From XYB2-FULL-45-11 sp964355525 (lineage in GTDB: Bacteria; Patescibacteriota; Patescibacteriia; UBA9934; GWF2-40-263): a stretch of 39,242 bases of DNA. Below the pieces are notes generated by a model. It was given only the letters and a program-made list of their open reading frames with translations, did not search any database and was not told where the DNA came from. Below are positions 22,484 through 31,175 of this stretch, piece after piece; position 1 is the first letter of the stretch, and every line of letters begins with the position of its first letter. Both the position numbers and the translations under genes were made by a program. Location: positions 1 through 39,242 of the forward strand of contig CAYHDY010000005.1 in NCBI GenBank assembly GCA_964355525.1, given 5' to 3'.

Positions 22484-23218
22484 ATGTCCGACGAACAAGA
22501 ACATCGCGCGCGCAGTTGGGTTGCGACCATCGTCACTCTTCTGTTTGTGTTTGTTCTCGGGATGTTTGTGTGGCGCATTATTTTTTATACGCAGCAACTC
22601 CGTTCTGGGGGAGTGAATCTGACAGATCTGAATTTTGATAAAACCGTTTCAACCATTTCGAAGTTCGCGTCGAAGCCGATCAAAGATCAAGTCGTTGATG
22701 TGACAACCAAAGATGACCCATCTCTCGGTCGAGAGGGTGCTCTTGTTACGATTGTTGAATTCGCGGATTTTGGTTGTCCGTATTCTCGAGAAGCAAGTTT
22801 TACGTTACGTACGCTCGCGGCGCAGTATCCGGACAAGGTTCGATTTATCTATCGCGATTTTCCGATTATCGAACTTCATCCTCTCGCAGAAAAAGCTGCG
22901 GAGGCAGGGGAATGTGCGCATGAACAAGGAAAGTTTTGGGAATATCATGACAAGTTGTATCAGAATCAGGATTCACTCGATGATGCTTCATTCGATTTGT
23001 TTGCAACGTCATTGAATTTAGATGTTCCAAAATTTCATCAATGTCTTACAAGCGGAAAATATGCATCCGAGGTCGCACAGGATATTGAAGACGGATTAAA
23101 TGCAGACGTCCGAGGAACACCAACGTTTTTTATCAACGGCAATCTTATTGCCGGATCCGTTCCGAAAGATATTCTTGAGAAAGTTATTTTGACGGTAAAC
23201 GATCAGACAAAGAAATAA
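22484..23218 (+). CDS. DsbA-like thioredoxin-fold protein, membrane-anchored, CPYS active site
   Basis: 244 residues. An N-terminal signal anchor (about 12-36) precedes a DSBA/Thioredoxin_4 domain. The active site is FADFGCPYSR (C98-P-Y-S101), so the second catalytic cysteine of the usual CPYC is replaced by serine. The cis-proline loop RGTPTFFINGNLIAG (about 207-221) is intact, as is the helical insert with EKAAEAGECAHEQGKFWEYHDKLY. DsbA-like proteins form disulfides in exported proteins; a monothiol version could act as an isomerase or reductase, or need an external thiol. The Cys-rich protein gene starts 6 bases after its stop, and is the likely substrate. Confidence 0.88.
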   Translation: MSDEQEHRARSWVATIVTLLFVFVLGMFVWRIIFYTQQLRSGGVNLTDLNFDKTVSTISKFASKPIKDQVVDVTTKDDPSLGREGALVTIVEFADFGCPYSREASFTLRTLAAQYPDKVRFIYRDFPIIELHPLAEKAAEAGECAHEQGKFWEYHDKLYQNQDSLDDASFDLFATSLNLDVPKFHQCLTSGKYASEVAQDIEDGLNADVRGTPTFFINGNLIAGSVPKDILEKVILTVNDQTKK

Positions 23219-23224
23219 TGTTTT

Positions 23225-25285
23225 ATGCAAAAAATCAGATCCATTTTTTTTTCACAGATGGTCGTGATTTGCGCGATCGTCTTTGCAAACATCGCGATCA
23301 TGGCCCCATCGGCATATGCGATCTGTTCTTGTTCGTGTAAAGGGGCGGGTGCATCCGCGTGGAGTGTTCAACCGGGAACGGTTCCGGGTGATGCTGAATG
23401 TGCGAAGGAGTGCGGAAAAGATGTTCAATCCAAATGTGAAGTTCCGTCCGGTGGAACGTCTTCTGCGGGGAAATGTCTCACGTGTTTTTGTCAGACAAGT
23501 GACGGTGCTGTCGGAGTCGGATCTTTGACTCCGTCTGCATGTCTTGCCGCCTGCACCAAACAAAATAGTCCTGCCGTTTGTGCATACACTATCGATCAGT
23601 ATCCAGACAGAAATTTGCAATGTTTTACAAAAACACAGTGTGAGACGCCTTACGCGGGGAAAGACAAAAATCTCACAGGAAAGAAAATCGGCATTTTTTC
23701 GGACGGAGAAAGTGGAATCCCTAAATTTCAACCGCCTGAATGCATATCTGGTTCGCGTTATTGTTTTCCAAATCCGCAACTTGCAACACCCCTTACATTG
23801 AACGTTGCGATCGGTTCTTTGACCACAGCAATCGATGTTGCGCAATACATTCAGGCTCTTTATAACTGGATGATTGGCGCTGGAGTCACGATTGCGATTG
23901 TTCTCATCATGATCGGTGGATTGCAATACGTTCTCGGTGCGGGTGGAGGCAGTGCTGCGAAGACGGCGAAGAAACGCATTGCAGACGCCATCATCGGACT
24001 CATCCTTCTTCTTTGTGTCAATTTAATTTTGAAAACAGTGAATCCGTATTTGTTGAGCTTGAAAGTTCCACAACTACCGATGATTCGAACAGTTGATCTC
24101 ATTAGAGGGCAAAATGATTGTAAAACATTAGCGGAGAAATATATTTTGACGGATGAAAAAGGGAACGTGATTACAGATCCTGATAGTAAAAAATGCGGCG
24201 ACAAAGCCGTTGTGAAAGAAACAAAAGATCACACGGCCGTGCCGAGTGGATCTTCTTGTGACTTTACGACGTGTCCGGAAGGGGAGGGTGTTTGTTTTGC
24301 GGGAAAAGGAAAACCGCAATGCATGAAATGTGAGGAAGTAGTGGAAGGGAATGATATGAAGATCACTCCAAATTCATCTGTTTGCAGTCAACTTTCTTTG
24401 AAAAATGGAAACAGTGCAGGCTTCTCTGATATTCATCAGTGCGGATGGACGAGAGATAAAGATGTAAATGAAGGGTTTTTTAAAACTGGTTCATTCGGAT
24501 CGTGTGCAATGATAAACATTGATTGTAATCAAGTCCCTTCGTGCGGTGAGTATGGAAGTGTCGGAGAAGTGGAAAATACTCTTTCTTCAGATAAATTGTC
24601 CGGAATCACGGATGAAAATGATTTTGCTTGCTCAGTAGAATCTCTTACACAATCAGGTGGCGGTTGCGGAGATTTCGGAATTAAAAGTATCTGTCAAGAA
24701 AATCCTTGTAGCGCCGCGAAGGGAGGGAAAGTCGGAACAGGTTGCGTGTATTCCCCTGCGGAATCTAAGTGTCTCTCAACGAGTGAGGTTATTACCAAAC
24801 CGTCCGTGACCAACAAAACTTGCGATTCAATTAAATGTGACGCTCCAAGTATTTGTGTGAGTGATGAGACGAAGCCAGAAGATGGTGGACCGCATTTTGG
24901 ATGTGCAACATGCGAACAATTAACGGATGGAAATGCACTTGGACAGGACGGGAAAAAGATCATTCCATCGTCATCTGTTTGTAATCAAATTCCTTCAACG
25001 AAGTTTAATCGATGTAAATGGTCAAAGGCCGATAATTTAACAAATTACAATCCATTTAATGATGTGGGAGCATGTGCCGCCATAAAAATCGATTGCAGTG
25101 AGATCAAGACGTGTGATAAATATCAATTTGTCTCTGCAACGAATGCGACGGTTGCAGGAGATCATTGGTTGTACTTGATTGAACCGGCCGTAGGAGATTT
25201 TTCCTTTCAGAGTATCTGTGAAGAAAATCCGTGTGGTGTTCCAGGAGGATGTGACGGAAGTGGAAAGGCCTGTTCCGCCAAATAG
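23225..25285 (+). CDS. Cys-rich exported membrane protein with VirB2/TrbC-like helix pair
   Basis: 686 residues. Signal peptide ending SAYA (about 1-36), a Cys-rich N-terminal domain (CSCSCKG, CAKECG, CLTCFC; to about 190), then two membrane helices (about 213-238 and 251-275) with GLQYVLGAGGGSAAKTAKKRI between. That is the layout of VirB2/TrbC-type pilins of type IV secretion. The C-terminal 400 residues hold two related Cys-rich modules (about 335-520 and 535-686) sharing the order CxxC, SSVCxQ, CxW, SCAMINIDC/ACAAIKIDC and SICxENPC. It follows the Dsb-like gene closely and ends at an intrinsic terminator. The role as an envelope or pilus-like component is inferred. Confidence 0.72.
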   Translation: MQKIRSIFFSQMVVICAIVFANIAIMAPSAYAICSCSCKGAGASAWSVQPGTVPGDAECAKECGKDVQSKCEVPSGGTSSAGKCLTCFCQTSDGAVGVGSLTPSACLAACTKQNSPAVCAYTIDQYPDRNLQCFTKTQCETPYAGKDKNLTGKKIGIFSDGESGIPKFQPPECISGSRYCFPNPQLATPLTLNVAIGSLTTAIDVAQYIQALYNWMIGAGVTIAIVLIMIGGLQYVLGAGGGSAAKTAKKRIADAIIGLILLLCVNLILKTVNPYLLSLKVPQLPMIRTVDLIRGQNDCKTLAEKYILTDEKGNVITDPDSKKCGDKAVVKETKDHTAVPSGSSCDFTTCPEGEGVCFAGKGKPQCMKCEEVVEGNDMKITPNSSVCSQLSLKNGNSAGFSDIHQCGWTRDKDVNEGFFKTGSFGSCAMINIDCNQVPSCGEYGSVGEVENTLSSDKLSGITDENDFACSVESLTQSGGGCGDFGIKSICQENPCSAAKGGKVGTGCVYSPAESKCLSTSEVITKPSVTNKTCDSIKCDAPSICVSDETKPEDGGPHFGCATCEQLTDGNALGQDGKKIIPSSSVCNQIPSTKFNRCKWSKADNLTNYNPFNDVGACAAIKIDCSEIKTCDKYQFVSATNATVAGDHWLYLIEPAVGDFSFQSICEENPCGVPGGCDGSGKACSAK

Positions 25286-25291
25286 GAAAAG

Positions 25292-25325
25292 AAAAAGGAG
25301 CGAGCTCCAATGCTTGCTCCTTTTT
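25292..25325 (+). terminator. Intrinsic terminator of the Dsb/Cys-rich operon
   Basis: AAAAAGGAGCGAGC / GCTTGCTCCTTTTT, about 14-bp stem (one G-U pair) with T-run, 6 bases after the stop codon. Confidence 0.85.
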
Positions 25326-25380
25326 CTTTTGCGTGATAGACTCGCAGACGATTTTATTTCGATCATCTGTCGAGCTTCCT

Positions 25381-28305
25381 ATGCCTCAAGAATACATTTC
25401 TGTCCGTGGTGCGCGTGTGCATAATTTGAAAAACATTGATGTTGATATTCCAAAAAATAAATTGGTGGTGATCACGGGACTTTCAGGATCCGGAAAATCT
25501 TCACTTGCCTTCGATACGATTTACGCGGAAGGACAGCGCCGATACATGGAATCGTTGTCGAGTTATGCTCGACAATTTCTCGAGCTTCAAGACAAACCGG
25601 ATGTCGATGAGATTCTCGGACTTTCTCCGACGATTGCGATTGATCAGAAATCTTCTTCGCACAATCCGCGCTCAACCGTCGGAACAGTGACGGAGATTTA
25701 TGATTTTTTGCGTGTCCTCTTTGCGCGTGCCGGACGTCCGCATTGTCCGAAGTGCGGAAGACTCGTGACCGAGCAAACGCTCGTACAGATGGTGGATGCA
25801 ATCGAAAAGATGATTGGGAAAGATACAATCTTGTTGTTCGCACCAGTTGTGAAAGAACAAAAGGGAGAACATAAACATGTTTTGCAAGCCGCGTTGAATG
25901 CGGGATTCACTCGCGTTCGTTATGACGGATTGATTGTTGATACGGAGGAGGCAAGCATCATGCGCAAAGATAAAAAGAAAGATCATGATATTGATGTTCT
26001 TGTGTTTACATTTGAAGGCGGCATGACGTATTCGAAAGATCATGTGACAGCGCTCGTGAAGAAAGCGCTTGATTACGGAAATGGATTCATTACACTTGTG
26101 AATGATGAAACAGGCGATGAACGTGCACTTTCGCAAAGCTTCATGTGCGGATATGACGGATTGAATTTGCCAAAGCCGGAACCGCGACTCTTTTCGTTTA
26201 ACTCGCCGTACGGTGCGTGTACGGAATGTACAGGTCTCGGCGAGAAGCTTGTGCTCGAACCGGATCTTGTGATTCCGAATCGTCGGCTCACAATCGAAGA
26301 AGGCGCGATTCGTCCGTGGTCTCGCATTGCGGGAAATCAAACGAGTTATCTTCGTCTTCTCGAAATCGTCGGACGCAAACAAAAAATTCCATTGGATGTT
26401 CCGGTTGAAAAAATTCCAAAAGCAAAATTTGATTTATTGTTGAATGGAACGGGCGATGAGCTCTACACATTCGACGGACAAGAAGTTCCGTTCACCGGCA
26501 TCCTCGCGCAACTTGAACAAAAATATCGCGAGACGGATTCGGAATATGTGCGCGCGGAACTCGAGGGTTACATGCGCCGCATGTTGTGTCCGGGATGTTC
26601 AGGTAAGCGTTTGCAGCCAGCTGTGCTTGCGATCACGATCGCAGACAAATCGATCGCCGACATTGTGAACATGCCGGTCGAGGATGTGTTTGCGTTTTTC
26701 TCCGCCATAGGCGGATCCGCCTATGGCGGAGAATCATTATTGGGGAAGGGTGGAAAGCGAAACAATGTAGGGGCACCCCTTGTGGGCGCCCGCGCGAAAT
26801 CGAATTCGAATGCAATCGCAAGCGGATTATCATCCGACGAAACATTGATTGTTGAACGTGTGGGAAAAGAAGTCTGTGCGCGTCTGAAACAGCTCACAGA
26901 AGTCGGACTTGGATATTTGACGCTTGATCGCTCTGCGATGACTCTGTCGGGCGGAGAATCGCAACGTGTGCGTCTCGCGACACAACTTGGAAGCGGACTC
27001 TCTGGTGTCATTTACATTCTCGACGAGCCATCCATCGGATTGCATCCGCGTGATAATGATCGATTGATTCAGACGATTCGCCGATTGCAGGAATCCGGAA
27101 ATTCCGTGATTGTTGTTGAACACGATGAAGCGATGATTCAAGCAGCGGATTACGTTTTTGATGTTGGTCCGGGTGCAGGAGAATATGGCGGGGAAGTTGT
27201 GGCGGAAGGAACGGCCGCGCAAATTAAAAAGAATAAACAATCACTCACCGGACAATATCTTTCCGGAGTACGATCGATTCCAACGCCGAAGAAATATCGC
27301 AAAGGAAACGGAAAGGCAATCGAGATCATCGGGGCGACCGCGTTCAATTTGCAAAATGTAAGTGTGTCGATTCCACTTGGAAAACTTGTGTGTGTGACGG
27401 GGGTTTCCGGTTCGGGAAAGTCGACATTGATTCTCGACATTCTCGGAAAGTCTCTCTCAAAACATTTTTATCGTGCAAAAGAATTTCCGGGAGCGCATAA
27501 AGCATTGAAGGGAATAGAACATATCGACAAAGTTGTCGCGGTTGATCAATCACCGATCGGACGTACACCGAGATCTAACCCAGCGACATACACAGGTGTG
27601 TTCACTGCGATCCGTGATTTGTTCACGGAAGTGCCGGAAGCAAAGATGCGAAACTTCGATGCAGGAAAATTTAGTTTCAATGTGAAAGGCGGCGGACGAT
27701 GCGAACCGTGTTCCGGTGACGGAATGCGTCGCATCGAAATGCAATTCTTGCCGGATGTGTATGTTGAATGTGCGGAGTGCCACGGCACACGTTATAATCA
27801 AGAAGTGCTTGAGGTTCACTACAAACAAAAAAATATCTCCGACGTCTTGCAGATGACGGTCGAAGAAGCACGTCGATTCTTTGCGGATCAAACCGCGATC
27901 TTCGACAAACTCGATGTTCTTCACGAAGTTGGGCTTGGATACATTCGATTGGGACAATCTGCGACGACTCTTTCGGGTGGAGAAGCTCAACGTGTGAAAC
28001 TCTCAACCGAACTTTCTCGTCGCGCGACGGGTCGAACGTTGTATATTCTCGACGAGCCAACGACCGGTTTGCACTTCGAGGATATAAAACGATTACTCGG
28101 TGTCCTTCACATGCTCGTCGACAAAGGCAACACGGTCGTTATCATCGAGCACAACCTCGACGTCATCAAAGGCGCTGACTGGGTGATTGACATGGGACCT
28201 GAGGGTGGTGTCAAAGGTGGTAAGCTGGTCGCCGAGGGGACACCAAAGGATATTGTGAAAAACAAGGAAAGCGTCACAGGAAAATATTTGAAACCATTGT
28301 TATAA
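25381..28305 (+). CDS. uvrA: Excinuclease ABC subunit A (UvrA)
   Basis: 974 residues; DNA-damage sensor ATPase of nucleotide excision repair. First ABC half: GLSGSGKSSLAF (33-44), RPHCPKCGRL, insertion domain CPGCSGKRLQPA, signature TLSGGESQRVRLATQ (about 521), Walker B YILDEPSIGLHPRD. Second half: GVSGSGKSTLI, zinc finger GRCEPCSGDG...CAECHGTRYN, TTLSGGEAQRVKL, YILDEPTTGLHFED. The ATG at 25381 (MPQEYISVRGARVHNLKNID) is the canonical start. Between FAFFS and ETLIVERVGKEV (about 438-475) two palindromic elements add about 35 residues absent from E. coli or B. subtilis UvrA. In the first zinc site one CxxC cysteine pair is incomplete (SFMCGYDG instead of ACPxCG). Confidence 0.97.
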   Translation: MPQEYISVRGARVHNLKNIDVDIPKNKLVVITGLSGSGKSSLAFDTIYAEGQRRYMESLSSYARQFLELQDKPDVDEILGLSPTIAIDQKSSSHNPRSTVGTVTEIYDFLRVLFARAGRPHCPKCGRLVTEQTLVQMVDAIEKMIGKDTILLFAPVVKEQKGEHKHVLQAALNAGFTRVRYDGLIVDTEEASIMRKDKKKDHDIDVLVFTFEGGMTYSKDHVTALVKKALDYGNGFITLVNDETGDERALSQSFMCGYDGLNLPKPEPRLFSFNSPYGACTECTGLGEKLVLEPDLVIPNRRLTIEEGAIRPWSRIAGNQTSYLRLLEIVGRKQKIPLDVPVEKIPKAKFDLLLNGTGDELYTFDGQEVPFTGILAQLEQKYRETDSEYVRAELEGYMRRMLCPGCSGKRLQPAVLAITIADKSIADIVNMPVEDVFAFFSAIGGSAYGGESLLGKGGKRNNVGAPLVGARAKSNSNAIASGLSSDETLIVERVGKEVCARLKQLTEVGLGYLTLDRSAMTLSGGESQRVRLATQLGSGLSGVIYILDEPSIGLHPRDNDRLIQTIRRLQESGNSVIVVEHDEAMIQAADYVFDVGPGAGEYGGEVVAEGTAAQIKKNKQSLTGQYLSGVRSIPTPKKYRKGNGKAIEIIGATAFNLQNVSVSIPLGKLVCVTGVSGSGKSTLILDILGKSLSKHFYRAKEFPGAHKALKGIEHIDKVVAVDQSPIGRTPRSNPATYTGVFTAIRDLFTEVPEAKMRNFDAGKFSFNVKGGGRCEPCSGDGMRRIEMQFLPDVYVECAECHGTRYNQEVLEVHYKQKNISDVLQMTVEEARRFFADQTAIFDKLDVLHEVGLGYIRLGQSATTLSGGEAQRVKLSTELSRRATGRTLYILDEPTTGLHFEDIKRLLGVLHMLVDKGNTVVIIEHNLDVIKGADWVIDMGPEGGVKGGKLVAEGTPKDIVKNKESVTGKYLKPLL
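26701..26730. repeat. GGATCC-class palindrome inside uvrA (in frame)
   Basis: Perfect 30-bp palindrome TCCGCCATAGGCGGATCC... encoding SAIGGSAYGG. It lies in a variable linker of UvrA. Confidence 0.85.
26767..26796. repeat. GTAGGGG-class palindrome inside uvrA (in frame)
   Basis: GTAGGGGCACCCCTTGTGGG... encodes VGAPLVGARAK, 36 bases after the previous element. Confidence 0.75.
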
Positions 28306-28313
28306 CGTTGGTT

Positions 28314-28339
28314 GTAGGGGTAGGTCTTGTGCCTACCCA
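28314..28339. repeat. GTAGGGG-class palindrome after uvrA
   Basis: GTAGGGGTAGGTCTTGTGCC...; stem GGGTAGG/CCTACCC. Confidence 0.75.
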
Positions 28340-28354
28340 TGCGAAGTAAAATTG

Positions 28355-28382
28355 AAAAACAGGGGGAAATTCCCCTGTTTTT
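28355..28382 (+). terminator. Intrinsic terminator after uvrA
   Basis: AAAAACAGGGG..CCCCTGTTTTT, 11-bp or longer stem with a tiny loop and T-run on the plus strand (also usable on minus). Confidence 0.8.
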
Positions 28383-28393
28383 GATTGAAATCA

Positions 28394-28422
28394 TTGACAA
28401 AATTGAAATTTTGTGCTAGGAT
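28394..28422 (+). promoter_or_regulatory. Sigma-70-type promoter of the 489-residue secreted protein
   Basis: TTGACA (28394-28399), 17-bp spacer, TAGGAT (28417-28422), giving a leader of about 60 nt that contains a palindromic element. Confidence 0.7.
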
Positions 28423-28452
28423 TCACCGTTATTCATTGAATATTATTCGAGA

Positions 28453-28478
28453 GGGTGGGCACAAGACCCACCCCTACG
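28453..28478. repeat. GTAGGGG-class palindrome (reverse orientation) in a 5' leader
   Basis: GGGTGGGCACAAGACCCACCCCTAC: reverse-orientation copy ending 10 bases before the ATG, so it would form a hairpin close to the translation start. Confidence 0.75.
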
Positions 28479-28488
28479 AATACAAATT

Positions 28489-29958
28489 ATGTTGAAAAAA
28501 ACCCTTATTTTTACCTTGCTCGTTGCGGCGGCCATCAGTCCGTTTCTTCCCCGAGCGTTTGCAAACGTTAATGATTGGAAAATGCCGATCGTTGATCGTC
28601 TTTGGAATGAACCGACCTTTCGTGTCGATCGTTTAGCGCTTCCAAATGGCGTCAGTGAACCAATGAAACGTAATGGTGTTGCGTTTATTTCAAATACATC
28701 GAGTCAATGTGCCGATCTTGGTATCTGTGACAAAATCGATCTTTCGATTTTGATGAACGGTAAATTGCAATCCGTAAACGGAGTCGATCAACAATTTTTG
28801 AATCCTTCTTTCGCTGTGGCGCAAAAAGGAAAATTTGTGTTTTTTACGAAATCAATGGCCCCATCAAAATGGGTCGATGTTTTCGCTGTTGATCCAAATA
28901 CGGGAGATGTTCGCGCAGTGACGTCTCTTGATCGCAAGTCGAATGAATTAAGTTTCGTTTCCTTTTCGACGTCTGGTGATCGTTTTTATGCATCCGTCAT
29001 TCAATCGGATCCGAAAACAAAACAAATCAACAGTTCTCTCGTTGCAAAATCCAACGACGGTGCGTACGAAGAACGGAATATCGATTCTAAATTGAACGCA
29101 CCGTATCAACAGGTGATGGATGCGTATAATGATCAAGTCCTCGTCAAATTTATTTTTGCGGGTGGAAATAAACAATTGTGGGTCATCAATGCAAAAACGC
29201 AGGTCATGTCCGCAATTCCAAACACATGGACAGAACCAAGCGGTGATATTCTTTTCCCGCACTTCCTCTCAAACGGAACGGTTGTCTATTTTCAAAACTA
29301 TTTGATGTATACCTATAACCCGTTTGCGAAAGAGGCTGTACCTGTTTCGCACGCAACGTTGAACTGGAATGTTTCACCGGAACAGGTCGTAAAAATCAAT
29401 GGAGATGAAATGACGTGGTCGGATGATAAAAACACCGTTTGGAAATTGGATTCTGAGGGAAACATCAAAATAATGATCGAAAAACAATCCACTGAACTTA
29501 CAGTGACCGATTCAATCGGATCCGTATCGGTTGGAACGGATGCGCAAGGAAACGTTTGGTTTCAAAATACATCCAACAATACTTCGTTGAAACTTGGATA
29601 TGGAACACATCCAGTTTTGACGGACGCTCAACATGTGATTTGGAAGGGAACCGATGGGATGATTTACCAAGCAACTCTTTCCGCTATTCTCGCTATGGAG
29701 AAAACACAGACCGTGGGTGCATCTTATACAAATCCTGCGGGATACGCCCCTGGGACGCGTGTGAAAGCGATCGGCAATCCTCGCGTGTATACGATCGGAA
29801 CGGACGGGAACCTTCACTGGATCGTTTCTGAAACGGTTGCAAATGCTGTCTACGGATCACTTTGGAACAAAGGAATCATCGAAGTGAATTCCACAGATCT
29901 CTGGCGATATACCAGTGGAAAAAATGTGGATTCTGAACAAACGATAAAAGCAATCTAA
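28489..29958 (+). CDS. Secreted protein with propeller-like body, unknown function
   Basis: 489 residues. Signal peptide MLKKTLIFTLLVAAAISPF ending PRAFA (about 1-25). The body has repeated short strands with WVDVFAVDPNTGDVRAV, KQLWVINAKTQVMSAIP and KNTVWKLDSEGNIKI, like blades of a TolB/WD40-type beta-propeller. The C-terminal segment PAGYAPGTRVKAIGNPRVYTIGTDGNLHWI resembles a domain common in secreted Patescibacteria proteins ('pGtlvk..g.p.VY.i..dG..h.i'). It has its own promoter and a terminator shared with rplS on the other strand. No enzyme motif is seen and the function is unknown. Confidence 0.72.
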   Translation: MLKKTLIFTLLVAAAISPFLPRAFANVNDWKMPIVDRLWNEPTFRVDRLALPNGVSEPMKRNGVAFISNTSSQCADLGICDKIDLSILMNGKLQSVNGVDQQFLNPSFAVAQKGKFVFFTKSMAPSKWVDVFAVDPNTGDVRAVTSLDRKSNELSFVSFSTSGDRFYASVIQSDPKTKQINSSLVAKSNDGAYEERNIDSKLNAPYQQVMDAYNDQVLVKFIFAGGNKQLWVINAKTQVMSAIPNTWTEPSGDILFPHFLSNGTVVYFQNYLMYTYNPFAKEAVPVSHATLNWNVSPEQVVKINGDEMTWSDDKNTVWKLDSEGNIKIMIEKQSTELTVTDSIGSVSVGTDAQGNVWFQNTSNNTSLKLGYGTHPVLTDAQHVIWKGTDGMIYQATLSAILAMEKTQTVGASYTNPAGYAPGTRVKAIGNPRVYTIGTDGNLHWIVSETVANAVYGSLWNKGIIEVNSTDLWRYTSGKNVDSEQTIKAI

Positions 29959-29968
29959 CATCAAAATA

Positions 29969-30006
29969 AAAAAATCCCGAAAGCATTTTGCATTCGGGAT
30001 TTTGTT
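29969..30006. terminator. Bidirectional intrinsic terminator
   Basis: AAAATCCCGAA / TTCGGGATTTT with A and T runs on both sides. It ends the secreted-protein gene on plus and rplS on minus. Confidence 0.85.
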
Positions 30007-30420
30007 TTACTTCGCGTATGTGTCTTTGAATTTGCGTTTGAATGGCACGGCGACTTTTTGCAAGAAGGACAATTTCGCACGACGCACCTTTGCTGTTTTC
30101 ACCAATTCGATTTTTGCGATGATCGGGGAGTTTACGGGATAGATACGTTCTACTCCGAATCCGCCGGCGCTGATTTTTCGAATCGTGAGTGTGCGGGAAA
30201 CCCCAGCACCTTTGACCCCGAGGACGATTCCTTCAAAGATCTGAACGCGTTCGCGAACTTCTCCTTTTGGAGTGACGTCTTTGATGCGTTCATGGATGCG
30301 GACGGTTTGTCCGGCTTTGACCTCTGCGGTTTTTGTCGGAACGACAACAGCTTCGGGTTCAACCGTCTCGACGGGTGTTTCTTCGACGACCTCTGTTGGT
30401 TCTGTTTCTTGTTCAGTCAT
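30007..30420 (-). CDS. rplS: 50S ribosomal protein L19
   Basis: 137 residues. An acidic, Glu/Val/Thr-rich N-terminal extension (1-34, not in typical L19) is followed by the L19 fold: VKAGQTVRIHERIKDVTPKG, ERVQIFEGIVLGVKGAG, TLTIRKISAGGFGVERIYPVNSP and the basic end KVRRAKLSFLQKVA. It lies at the 30S-50S interface of the ribosome. The start at 30420 has no SD; a shorter start inside the acidic extension has no ATG, so the extension is probably real. No rimM/trmD neighbours, unlike the common bacterial order. Confidence 0.96.
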   Translation of the reverse strand: MTEQETEPTEVVEETPVETVEPEAVVVPTKTAEVKAGQTVRIHERIKDVTPKGEVRERVQIFEGIVLGVKGAGVSRTLTIRKISAGGFGVERIYPVNSPIIAKIELVKTAKVRRAKLSFLQKVAVPFKRKFKDTYAK

Positions 30421-30532
30421 ACGGGTGAGTAATCACGTTCGAGAGGAATACATCGTTTTACGAACGATCAGCATTCATGGACACGTTGATTCAATGTGGC
30501 GAAATGATAACGAATATCATGATTTTCGTCAA

Positions 30533-30600
30533 CCCGGCAGCTGCCGGGTCAATGGTGGTCGTTTTGTAATCGTTTGTAGGGGATGGTCGCGACCATCCCG
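30533..30600. repeat. CCCGGCAGCTGCCGGG palindrome and a GTAGGGG-class palindrome
   Basis: A perfect 16-bp palindrome at 30534-30549 and a GTAGGGGATGGTCGCGACC... element at 30576-30600, side by side upstream of rplS and against the stop codon of the kinase-like gene. Confidence 0.75.
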
Positions 30601-31173
30601 TTAACCCATCGTAATAGGCGGGGTGCCCACACCCCGCACGCATTCGATAACCCGTTCGACAATTGATTCCGGCGTCATCGATGACGTATCAATCACGAGA
30701 TCATAATTCGTTCGATCGAGAAAATCCACGCCATAGTATTTTTGATAACGTCTGGAATCGGATGCAATGCGGTTCTCGATGAATTGTTTCGCTTCGTCGA
30801 CGTCTTTATATGCTGTTTCGTCCGATCGCTCTCCTGCGCGCGATGCTTCGAAAATTCGCGTTGCACCAACATTCGAATCCACGTCAAGAAATAGTTTGAA
30901 CGAGTTCGGAATGAAGTGCCAGGACAATCGTCCGTCGATCACGAACGATTCGCCTCGCTTTCCAAGTTCTGTTTGATAATCATCGACATCTTTATCCGTG
31001 AATGCTTCCGATTCGCCGATCTCATTTAACGCATCGATCGTGATTCCACGTTCCTTCGCCATTTTTCCACGAAGGTCTCCAACCGAATACCAGGGAACAT
31101 TCAATTTTTCGGAAAGCATTTTTACAATTGTTGTTTTTCCGGAACCGGGAAGTCCAGTGATGGTGATGATCAT
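30601..31173 (-). CDS. Cytidylate-kinase-like P-loop kinase
   Basis: 190 residues. P-loop GLPGSGKTT (7-15), then VPWYSVGDLRGKMAKERGI and the YQTELGKRGESFVIDGRLSWHFIP segment, which match the short, archaeal-type CMP kinase family (Cytidylate_kin2-like). It probably phosphorylates CMP/dCMP, or a related nucleoside monophosphate. The last residues, VRGVGTPPITMG, are encoded by a palindromic element that also supplies the stop codon, so the original C-terminus has been replaced or extended. It begins 2 bases after the O-antigen-ligase stop codon, in one operon. Confidence 0.85.
   Translation of the reverse strand: MIITITGLPGSGKTTIVKMLSEKLNVPWYSVGDLRGKMAKERGITIDALNEIGESEAFTDKDVDDYQTELGKRGESFVIDGRLSWHFIPNSFKLFLDVDSNVGATRIFEASRAGERSDETAYKDVDEAKQFIENRIASDSRRYQKYYGVDFLDRTNYDLVIDTSSMTPESIVERVIECVRGVGTPPITMG
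30611..30640. repeat. GGGGTG-class palindrome forming the kinase C-terminus
   Basis: GTAATAGGCGGGGTGCCCAC..., read in frame as RGVGTPPIT; the cca copy (36646) is read in the same frame as RGLGTPPIT. Confidence 0.8.
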
Positions 31174-31175
31174 AT

